From the NCBI GenBank assembly GCA_964017185.1, contig OZ024872.1, forward strand, positions 40,864,188 to 40,928,187: a stretch of 64,000 nt of DNA. Direction: 5' to 3'. This stretch comes from Rugalucina vietnamica. Lineage: Eukaryota; Mollusca; Bivalvia; Lucinida; Lucinidae. Below the pieces are notes generated by a model that saw only the letters and a list, made by a program, of their open reading frames with translations, made no database searches and was not told the DNA's origin. Below are positions 12,040 through 23,000 of the stretch, piece by piece (the first letter of the stretch is position 1; every line of letters starts with the position of its first letter). Position numbers and translations under genes: made by a program.

Positions 12040-12240
12040 TGAGCCTTCACACGAGAAAACCAACAATTTGGGTTTCCGACCAGGTCCGACACAAATCAGC
12101 CTGTACAGTCTTAGAAGCAGGCTTTTTGGATTTAAGAAGAAGAGGGATTGTACTATCCATATGGAAAAAAAAAAGGCGCTGATCAGCAAAGCTGATCTGC
12201 ACCTTTTTCGCTTGGGCAAATATTCTCATGACACGGCTCG
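12040..12240 (-). mobile_element. MITE A copy 3
   Basis: It runs from TGAGCCTTCACACGAGAAAA to CATGACACGGCTC, with the full ACCAGGTCCGACACAAATCA block and a shortened hairpin (AAGGCGCTGATCAGC / GCTGATCTGCACC). Confidence 0.85.
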
Positions 12241-12368
12241 TTATCACATTTTGATCCTTAACAAAAATGTTGCACATTATCCCATACATTCACACTTTGA
12301 AAACATTCACATCCTCCTACGGCAACACAAGAATTCCTAAATTAGATGTAGTACAACAGCTTAGTATT

Positions 12369-12740
12369 CACTGGGTGCTTCCTTCGTCCCGATATAAAAA
12401 GGTTTTGTTTGACTTTTACTATAGGTCCCGATAGGATTTGGTTTTGTTTGATTCCGGTATCAGATTTTTTTCTACAATAATTCCTAGAATTTGGTCAAAG
12501 ATTTGATTTGATTCTTATTTATGACGTCATTGAAAGAATTTCAAATCACAATATAGTGCTTTGAATGCAATTTTATAGTAAGATTCCATTTGATTCGTTA
12601 AAAAATGAAGTAATTTAAGCAATTTATGTTATAATCGACTCTATTTTGTGGAGATTTACTGTGTTCAAGAAGTAGAACAAAATCCGTTACCAAAAAGTCA
12701 AACAAAACCTTTTTATATCGGGACCAAGGAAGTACCCAGT
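12369..12740. mobile_element. 372-bp TIR element with 6-bp target duplication
   Basis: Terminal inverted repeats of about 48 bp: 12369 onward reads CACTGGGTGCTTCCTTCGTC and the reverse complement from 12740 reads ACTGGGTACTTCCTTGGTC, both continuing CCGATATAAAAAGGTTTTG. AGTATT flanks it directly on both sides (12363-12368 and 12741-12746). No transposase; a non-autonomous DNA transposon. Confidence 0.8.
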
Positions 12741-13440
12741 AGTATTGCTTTGCTGGTACTCTTGTTGAGCATTTTATATAAAGGGCACATTGGGGGCAGG
12801 TTGTTTTTTGTTGTTTTTTTTTTTGTATGAACAAAAACAAATGTATAGATTGATTGTATTGGTTACACTAAGTGTGAACCTATGTTTTCATTATAAATTG
12901 TTTCCTGTTGGAAGTTTTAAGCTTCTATGTACCTTGTTTGGAGACGGCATTTTTACCTGGACATGTATATGGTGAAGTTCTGTTTCCACATTATGCACTG
13001 GATCACACATAACAACTATAGTACTAATGTAACTTTTGATACTTTTGGAACCTCAAATGACAGACATCTAAATACAACATCTGACACTAACCCACTGAGC
13101 CGCCACACTCTCTGCAGATCATTTTAATGGATTTCTTGAATTCTTCATATATTTTCAAGACCCTGTTTGAAACTTTATGTGCAATATCATTTAGAAATTA
13201 TAACTAGATACATGTACTATTTAATACTTGTGATTTATGATGAGTAGAAAATTAAGTATTTAATACTTGTGATATAAAATAAAAATAAGTTCAAGGCACA
13301 AGTCAGTGTACACATGTTACAACCTATCGAGAGTAAATGGTTATAAGGCAAGCAATCTTAATATAAGGCCCAAATTGTTTTAAACTACAAACAATTTGAT
13401 TTACTTTAAAATAAATTTAGATGTTCAAAGTGCATAAATA
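12741..13440. other. intergenic, nothing recognised
   Basis: AT-rich sequence downstream of both convergent genes. No ORF with codon character or family match, and no terminal repeats seen. Confidence 0.5.
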
Positions 13441-13446
13441 TTTATT
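13441..13446 (-). terminator. candidate CFAP36 poly(A) signal
   Basis: AATAAA on the minus strand, about 345 bases past the CFAP36 stop. It is the best hexamer in the expected range, but the area is AT-rich and alternatives exist. Confidence 0.4.
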
Positions 13447-13789
13447 TTTTAAATTTACAAAAGAAATCAAAGGAATGCAAAAAATAATTTCAATTATCGA
13501 AATATGTGGGTGACAAAAATGATGTCATGTGAGGAAAGATTGAACCATTTCAAATTGTGATTAGCTACAAAATGGTTAAATGAATGTGATTTTATGTCTT
13601 GGAATGTTTCTATCCTTCTTAAGCATTCAAAACTATTTTGAAAGCTTATCATAATGTATTAATCTCAACAATCAACCATACTCCTCTAGATCTTTGAGGA
13701 GCAGTCTGGTCAAGGTTTCACTGTCTGCCTTAAATTCACCCGTCAAAAATCATCAGATCAACTAAGTACCTAAAACAAGCCTGTCATAA

Positions 13790-14074
13790 TCATTTTGACC
13801 CCATTAATTCTGCCTTCAGTTTATTCGCTATTGCCCTTCTCATGTCCAGCTTTTTCTGTTCTTCTTCTGACACTTTTTTACTATCCCCGGCATTACCCTC
13901 CATGGTCTGTCTGGCGGCCCGCGCCGACATTGGTCTCTGTGGGTTACTCTGCTCGGCTGTTAACAGTTGCTTTTCACGTTCTTTCTTTTTCATTGCCACA
14001 AGTTTGTCTCGTTGCTGTCTTAAGTATTCCTGCCTCTTTTGTAGTTCTATTGGACTAAGACCTTGCATTGCAGC
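13790..14074 (-). CDS. CFAP36: CFAP36 exon 9, C-terminal coil and stop
   Basis: 94 codons plus stop. Starts AAMQGLSPIELQKRQEYLRQ and ends NKLKAELMGSK. The RQ.YL..QRDKL..MKK.ER core and the LDMRRAIANKLK end match the CFAP36 C-terminus. Confidence 0.96.
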   Translation of the reverse strand, partial: AAMQGLSPIELQKRQEYLRQQRDKLVAMKKKEREKQLLTAEQSNPQRPMSARAARQTMEGNAGDSKKVSEEEQKKLDMRRAIANKLKAELMGSK

Positions 14075-17000
14075 CTGTAACAATAATCATACAGATGGTT
14101 AATTTTGGTTTCATTTTTCCATTACAATCCTGATAAACAATTCAGGCTATATCAGGACAGTAAATCACTTAACTATTTTAATTCTGCGTCTCCAAGAGGC
14201 AGTATACATGTACCAGTATTTGGCACATTTGCTGCTTACTAGCAAATACCTACTTGTGAATTAGATAAAAACAATACACAAAATGCCAAGAATCAAACAT
14301 CATTTGCATGTCAAGGATAAAAAGTAATTTCAAGACATTGCTAGCATTATTTCTGAACAAAGTGAGAAGTTTATAATAAACCAGAGGACCAATGGTCCTG
14401 TAAACGCTCACCTGAGATCTGGGATATAAAGCAATAAATTTGTTTGACTATTATGGTCATATACATGTATATAGCCCCAGGGCAGGGACAGATGAACCCC
14501 TGGGGTCAATTTTATTTTCAGATTCAAAAAAATTCTGTCCGTTTGCCCATTTCCTGGAAGTTTTTCCCTTCAATGACATTTTAACAGTTTACTGCATATG
14601 CAATCTAAGCTGACCTTGCTGCAAAATAGGTCAAGATCATCACATGGTCATAATTTATGTACAAATTGTAGTACTCTAGTCTCGGATGCTACACGTTTTG
14701 TTGAAATCAGTCCACGGGTTGCAGAGAAGAAGATTTTGAAGGGTTTTTACCATGTACGGGCATGGTGGCCATATTGGTCATGTGACCTAGATTATTTATG
14801 TGCAACTGGTTCTACCCTCGGGCAAAAAATTTTCAGAATCATAAATGTTCAGTCCAATTGCCCATTTCTTTCAAGATTTTCCCTTCAAATGACATTTTAA
14901 CAATTTTCCCCAGTCAATAGCATGGGTGACCTATGTTGACCTTGTCTTAAAATAGGTTAAGGTCACCACAGGGTCATAATTTATAAGAATTTTGTAGAGC
15001 TCCTCTCCCTGATGCTTCATGCCATGTTTCAAAATCATAGAACTGGTTCTGGATAAAAAAAATCTAAAGGTTTGCCATGGTGGCCATGTTGGTCATGTGA
15101 CCTGGACCATTTATATAAACTTTCATTCCCCCTTCATAAGGATGCTCCATATGCAGTTTGGCTTTGATTGGTCAAACAGTTTCAGAGAAGATCTTTGAAT
15201 ATTATGGTTATATGCATGTATACTTACTGCCCCTGAGTAGGGACAGACCAGCCCCTAGGGTCCAATTTTTTCAGAATCATAAATCTTCGCTCCATTTGCC
15301 CATTTCCTTCAAGTTTGTCCCTTCAAATTACATTTTGACAATTTTCCCCATTCAAATGCATGGGCAACCAATGTTGACCTTGCCGTAAATAGGTCAAGGT
15401 CATCCCAGGGTCATGATTTATATATACTTTGTAGTGCTCCTCTCCCTTGTGCTTCATGTCGTTTCAAAATCAGGGGCCATCTGGCTCTGGAGAAGATTTT
15501 TAAAGGATTTTGCTATTCATAGCCAAGGTGGCCATCTTGGTCATGTGACCTGGATCAGTTATATAAACTTTCGTTTCCCCTTTCTAAGGATGCTCCACAT
15601 GAAGTTTGGCTTTGATTGGGCGAGTGGTTCCAGAGAAGAAGATCTTTGAATATTATGGTAATATGTATAATATTGTCCCAGGGTGGGGGCAGACCAGCCC
15701 CTAGGGTTCAAATTTTTTCAGAATCATACATCTTTAGTCCATTTGCACATTTCCTTCAAGTTTTTCCCTTCAAATGACATTTTGACAATTTTCCCCATTC
15801 AAATTCATGGGCGACCTATGTTGACCTTGTCGTAAAAAAGGTCAATGTCATCCAAGGGTCATGATTTATACATGTATATACTTTGTAGAGCTCCTCTCCC
15901 TGATGCTTTATGCCAAGTTTCAAAATCATAGGCCTTCTGTTCTGGAGGAGAATTTTGCTATTTATAGAGGACATCTTGGTCCTGTGACCTGGACCATTTA
16001 AATAAACTTTCATTCCCCCTTCCTAAGAATGCTCCACATGAAGTTTGGCTTTGACTGGTCAAGCAGTTTCATTGAAATTGTGAAAGACAGACAGACGCCG
16101 GAGCATGGCCATCCTATAAGCTCACCTTTTGAGCCTTGGCCATCCTATAAGCTTACCTTTTGAGCCTTCGGCTCAGGTGAGCTCATAAATAATTTGCTAC
16201 CTTTACTTTGTTTCAAATGGTAACTACAGTGATATATCATTACTTACAGCTGCTTTCTGTAAAGCACTGGAGTGTTGGCCATCACCAGAAGATTCTGTCT
16301 GTGCAGACTTTAACCAGTTAGCTGCTGCTTCACTGCTACTGATGCCTGGTAATTTAGCCTTGGGCTCTAAACCAGCACCGGCTGGTATACTGGTTTGACT
16401 AGGGTCTGGAGTAACTACTACTGACTGGAAGAGAATTGCCAGAGTTCTGATTATGAAAACATATATATTCTCTTGTACTGTAAAAAGTGAAAATTTTCAT
16501 CAGAAAACTGTGAATTGATACCTTTACTATTTTTGCTCAAAACATTGATTGTGGGTACATGTTAAAACCGCCTCAGCCAGGCGGTTCTCAGCCAGATGGT
16601 TCTAAGGTGTACCCAAGATCTATGTTTTGGATAAAAAGTAAGAATAAGAGCTGTCGCAGGACAGCGTGCTCGACTGCTTCTGACCTTTGTCAAACATAAG
16701 GTCAAACCCGACCAGTAACCCAAAGCATTATGCTCATACATCTTTTTGCCTTGATGCAATAAGGCAAATCAATGAACCATGAAAGTTAACTACCTAAGAT
16801 TTAGAGGTCTCACTCACATTGTGAAAGAAGTGTGTTCATTTACCAACTTAGTGCCAAGACACAAGGCAAAATCACTGAAGCATGAAATAAGGTCACACTG
16901 ACCTATAAGTATTTCAGGGTCAAAGGTCTAGTGATACTTACTAATAATGTGAAAGAAATATGATCATATACCCATTCAGTGTTGAGATATAAAGCAAAAT

Positions 17001-20000
17001 CACTGAACCATGAAATTAGGTCATAGTGACCTATAAGTATGTTTGGGTTAAAGGTCTGGTCATACTCATTCATAATCAGAAAGAAGTATGAAAAAATACC
17101 AACTGAGTGTCGAGATATAAGGCAAAATCACTGAACCATGAAATTAGGTCACAATGACCCAGGAATACTTTACGGTCAAAGGTCTTGTCATACTCATACA
17201 TATCGTGAAAGAAGTATGTCCATATACCAATTGAGTGCCGAGATATAAAGGAAAATCACTGAACCGTGAAATTAGGTCATATTGACCTAGGACTACTTTA
17301 GGGTCAAAGGTCTTGTCATATGCAAACATAGTGTGAAAGAAGTTTGGTCATAAACCACTTGAGTGTTGAGATATAAGGCAAAGTCACTGAACCGTGAAAT
17401 TAGGTCACAGTGACCTATAGGTATACTGGGGTCAAAAGTCTGGTCATACTCACTCATAATCTGAAAAAAGTATGAAAATATACTAATTGAGTGTCAAGAT
17501 ATAAGGTAAAATCACTGAACCATGAAATTAGGTCACAGTGACCTAGGACTGCTTCAGGGTCAAAGGTCTTGTCATATGCAAACATACTTAGAAAGGAGTT
17601 TGTTCATAAACCATTTGAGTACCGAGATATAAGGCAAAATCACTGAACTGTGAAATTAGGTCACAGTGACCTATAAGTATATTGGTGTCAAAGGTCTGGT
17701 CATACTCACTCATAATCTGAAAAAAGTATGAAAATATACTAATTGAGTGTCAAGATATAAGGCAAAATCACTGAACCGTGAAATTGGGTCACAGTGACCT
17801 ATAAGTATATTGGGGTCAAAGGCCTGGTCGTACTCGCTCATAATATGAAAGAAGTAAGTACATATACTAATTGAGTGTCAAGATATAAGGCAAAATCACT
17901 GAACCATGGAAAGTAGGTCAACCGACCCTTACCGTCATGACACACAAGTCAGTGTCACAAAGTCAAAAGATGAATGACCAACCATCTTCCTAAGTTGTTT
18001 CTATTAAGAAATAAAAAGAAAAAAAAATCGGGGAGTTCTAGATTTTGACCTCTAGCCCCGCCCCCCTGACTCCGACCCAGAGGTTCGATGTCATGGAACC
18101 TAAAGTGTATGAAGTATGAATGCTTTATGATAAGTTGTTGGCAAGATATGGACTCCTTGTAAAAGTTACACAGCAGTACATCTATTTTTTACAGTGTTCT
18201 AGTTTTTAACCTCCAGCCCCACCCCCAAGGCATGGACCCAGAGATCCGATGCCATAAAATGAAACTCAACCCTACAGGGTACCTATGGTCCGAGTATGAA
18301 AGCCCTCTGATAAAAAGTTTTCAAGATATAGACTTTTAGAATACTATATCACAGAAAAGCCATTATTATTAATGGTGTTCTAGATTTTAACCTATAGCCC
18401 CACCCCCTGGCATGGACCCAGGGATCTGATGCCATGGAATGAAAGCCGACCCTACAGGGTGTCAATGGCCCAAGTATCAATGCTTTCTGATGAGTGGTTG
18501 TCAAGATATGGACTTCTAGACAACTTTAACACAAGAATTGCCATTTTTGAAGGTGTTCTAGATTTTAACCTCCAGCCCCACCCCCTGGCCTGGACCCAGG
18601 GGCCCGATGCCATGGAATGAAAGCTAACCCTACAGGGTATCTATGGTCCAAGTATGAATGCTTTCTGATGAGTGGTTGTCAAGATATGGACTTCTAGAAA
18701 ACTTTAACGCAAGTGTGACGCGCACGGGAACGCGCACGCGCACGGGAACGTGGACGACCGGGGTGACTGCAATAGCTCTATGCACTTCGTGCAGTCGAGC
18801 TAAAAATTGTATGCCCCTGTATACCCCAGTTTTACTACATGAAAGTAAGGTTCAAGGGGGTATTCAATGCACGGACTTGTCATCCTTATAAGATTTCTTA
18901 AATTTGCTTTATAGCAAGTTTTGCCGTATTAAAATTTCTTCTGTATCATGTTTTGTGATTTACATATAGGCATTGGTTTGTCCTTAATCTTGATAAGCAG
19001 CTGAGACAAGAACAAAATCAAATGCAAACTATTAAATAAATCTTTTCTTTAAAAGTGGCTATAAATGAAACTCCATGTTCAGCACACTAAACAAGGGTTG
19101 ATGCAATTTTACATTACAATTACATGTACTACACTTATTATATTAATCAAGGTCATTCCATAGTAAATCATCCCAATGGCTCACAACACTTTTGGCTGTA
19201 AAAGACACCTGGATATTACAAAATTACCATAACATTTTAAAGATCTGAAAAGCCAAGTGATCTGTATACAAATACATTATACATACTCTATGTATTAAAA
19301 TCGCATGGAACGGAATCAGTAAGGAAATATAAAACAATGTTAAAACTAGATTAAAGCACCATCACCAAAATAGTCACATTAATTGAATTTGAAAACTAAT
19401 AAGTGCTAAATAATACAAACATACACATGACTGTATATAGAAGAACAACACATAAAGAAAAGACTAGCAAGCGATACCAATGATACTTTCATATTCCATT
19501 TGCCAGATAGTCAAACGACTCTCGCTACCATTAATAAAGTTAACTGTTACAAACTAAAAAAAACTAGAATTGTCAGAGAATCTGACTATAGCCCCGCTTC
19601 TCAGCTTTTTTGCAGGGTGAAAAAAACAATGACAGGTAACTATCACAAGCTAGATCTCGTCAATATTGATGTGCATACAAAATTTGGTCTGATTATGTCA
19701 ATTCGTTCTCAAGATATTGAGCGGAAACGAAATTCTGACCTCAATAAATGGCCATAACTCCGTCAAAATTTTGCGAAAAATGACGGGTAACAATCCCAAG
19801 CTAGATCTTGTCAATGATGATGTGCATACAAAATTTGGTCGGATTCTGTCAATTCGTTCTCAAGATATTGAGCGGAAACGAAATTCTGAAGTCAATCAAG
19901 GGCCGTAACTCCGTCAAAATTTTGCGAAAAATGACGGGTAACTATCCCAAGCTAGATCTTGTCAATGATGATGTGCATATAAAATTTGGTCGGATTCTGC

Positions 20001-23000
20001 CGATTTGTTCTCAAGATATTGAGCGGAAACGAAATTCTGACATCAATCAAGGGCCGTAACTCCGTCAAAATTTTGCGAAAAATGACGGGTAACAATCCCA
20101 AGCTAGATCTTGTCAATGTTGATGTGATTACAAAATTTGGTCATATTCTGTGAATTCCTTCTCAAGATATTGAGCGGAAACGAAATTCTGACGTCAATCA
20201 AGGGCTGTAACTCTGTCAAAATTTTGCGAAAAATGACGGGTAACAATCCCAAGCTAGATCTTGTCAATGATGACGTGCATACAAAATTTGGTCGGATACT
20301 GTCAATTCGTTCTCAAGATATTGAGCGGAAACGAAATTCTGACGTCAATCAAGGGCCGTAACTCCGTCAAAATTTTGCGAAAAATGACGGGTAATAATCC
20401 CAAGCTAGATCTTGTCAATGATGACGTGCATACAAAATTTGGTTAGATTCTGTCAATTCATTCTCAAGATATTGAGCGGAAACGGAATTCTGACGTCAAT
20501 TAAGGGCCGTAACTCCGTCAAAATTTTGCGAAAAATGACGGGTAACAATCCCAAGCTAGATCTTGTCAATGTTGATGTGCACACAAAATTTGGTCTGATT
20601 CTGTCAATTCGTTATCAAGATATTGAGCGGAAACGAAATTCTGACGTCAATCAAGGGCCGTAACTCCGTCAAAATTTTGCGAAAAATGACTGGTAACAAT
20701 CCCAAGCTAGATCTTGTCAATGTTGATGTGCACACAAAATTTGGTCGGATTCTGTCAATTCGTTCTCAAGATATTGAGCGGAAACGAAATTCTGACGTCA
20801 ATCAAGGGCAGTAACTCTGTCAAAATTTTGCGAAAAATGACGGGTAACAATCTCAAGCTAAATCTTGTCAATGATAATGTGCATACAAAATTTGGTCAGA
20901 TTCTGTCAATTCGTTCTCAAGATATTGAGCGGAAACGAAATTCTGATGTCAATATAGGGCCATCCAAGGGCAATAACTCTTATGCAAATTTGGGGAAACT
21001 GACATGCATTTATACATAAGTTAATATTGTCAATATTGATGCATATGCCAAATTTGGTTAAAGTCTAATGACTGGTTCACAATTTATGAGTGGTTACAGA
21101 TTTATGGACGGAATAACGGAATAACAGAATAACGGAATATCGGAAGGACAGAACGACGGAAGGACAGGGTGAATCCAGTATAGCCCCACTTTTTCAAAGC
21201 GGGGCTATAGCCCCACTTTTTCAAAGCGGGGCTATAAAAACGAGTTGTTTGCTATTTGTGAAGTGTGATTTGTGTCATTTGGAAGCATAATACTGTATGA
21301 CAGAAGAAAATGTATATTTTATTGATAGGGAAACAATAAGAATGGGATAACCAAAAGAAACAAACATAATTGTTGATTCTTTTAAAAACAGAAATAATTA
21401 ATTGATCAGCTGTTGTAAACTTCTACTTTTCTTATAAAAATCAATGACATCATCAAAAGGGAAATAAACATGTCATTATGTTCAAGCTTTTCAAAGGAGT
21501 CTACAACAAGTCATACTGGTGGGAATGTCCGCGAAGATATAATCTCGAAGTGCGATGTAATGGTAGTTTGGGCTTTATATCTTGTCTAATATTTATCAGA
21601 ATTTAATCATTTTGATATCAACATATTGGCAATACTCTAACCTAAATGTATCACATGTTCTGAAACTTAATTTTCAAATTTTAAATATCCTTATTTAGGG
21701 TTTGAAGTTTCCTGCCGGGATATGCATCTTTTGTGTGGTTTGGTGCAAAACAATGCTTATAGCAGCTTAAACAGTATGGACAGACAACTCAATTTATACA
21801 TTTTCTTATTCTATAAGCATTCTCCTGTTAAGGAATCGTTTTTTGTCATTCTAACTTCAGAAACATAGTATACAAATTTTCTGCAAAAAAATATTTTTGC
21901 TTTATTTTGCCATAAAATACATATTTTCATTTTTATCATTCAACTTTGTTATTTGTTTTAATTGTATTCTATAAATAAGTGTACAGTTTCATACACATTC
22001 CTTTATCGTGAAAAGATCAAAATTATTAAATATTTTAGACAGTGGATTCAGTCAATATTTTTGGAAAAAGAATTTTAACCTCCGCATTTTTGTGGGTCAT
22101 TTTGTAGCTTTCCACATACATTTCAAGATATCTTAAAATAAGAAGTTTATTTATCAACAAAAGTTAGTATTGAGAGTCCTTATAAAGTTGATACAACATT
22201 AAATTTTGCTCATTGCAAGTTTTGGCCAATTAAAACACTACCTAATCTTTGCCTTAATATGAAGAGTTTTAATCAACCTAGGACTCCAAAACGACCGCTT
22301 ATCTCCTAAATCACCACACTGATATGATACAAGAGAATGTGTGTTGTGAATGTGAAAAAGTCCAAGAGAACATCTGGTGGTACTGTAGGAGATAAAAACA
22401 TGTAAACACACAGGTAGGCGTTTTAAAAATCTTCTCACTCGTTTCTAGTGTCAGAAATTTAAAATCGGGGAATGTCATGCAAACTGACAGTTATTTTCCT
22501 ACATAAAAGACTTTAGACTGAACACAGATTCCTGGAAGCAAAAATTTGGAAGCTCAGTTTCTCCTTGTGAAAAATAAAGATGACTTCTAAGGGTCCTCAG
22601 AAAGAAAATACATTCCTTCCATTTTAAGCCTTATTTAGCTTCAAATTTGTTGCATACTTTCTCTATAATCTGATTGGTTGCATGACATTTCGTGATATGT
22701 GGTAGTAGAATGTAGGCTATTTACGTCTTCCCGGGCTGAGTGAACTTAATCCATGATCCCACCTCAAGGTCCAAAGCAAAGTGCTCCTGGGCTGCAAACT
22801 GTGGCTGTGATGGCAGACTGCAAATCGCGTTGTTCGTCGGTGCTCATAATATAAGAATCTTACATGAGTGTCAGGTATGGATAGACAAATCTGTCCCAAG
22901 GGTCACATTTTGGCATCACGAGGCTCGCAGAGTGATGCCAAATTGTGACCCGAGGGACAGATTTGTCTATCCATAACTGACACGAATGATGGATTCTTTT

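Larger units (their letters stand above)
16645..18804 (-). mobile_element. Helitron-like element H6 with two tandem arrays, CFAP36 intron 7
   Basis: On the minus strand the 5' end is a hairpin, TTTTTAGCTC...GAGCTATT (18770-18806), next to a GTCCACG/CGTGCGCG short repeat. Four monomers of about 180 bp follow (18030-18700), then nine of 128 bp (16780-17935). The 3' end has hairpin CTGTC-CTGC-GACAG, then CTCTTA. The two arrays share no obvious sequence. Its limits are fixed by the interrupted MITE B. Confidence 0.65.
16490..18890 (-). mobile_element. MITE B copy 4, split by Helitron-like H6
   Basis: The left part 16490..16644 holds the GTGGGTAC..ACCGCC core and ends in AAAAAGTAAGAA. The right part 18805..18890 resumes with the GTATGCCCC..TATACCCCAGT shoulder and GGGGGTATTC. 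The junctions fall at the same base of B as the H3 insertion into copy 3. Confidence 0.7.

Noticed and set aside
16780..20960. Regular spaced repeats considered as CRISPR-like arrays
   Set aside because: Units are contiguous tandem monomers without unique spacers, in a eukaryotic intron.
19500..21019. Series of overlapping 60-100 aa plus-strand ORFs of near-identical sequence, looking like a repeat protein
   Set aside because: They follow the 151-bp DNA repeat (not a multiple of three), so every unit shifts frame; this is repeat geometry, not coding.
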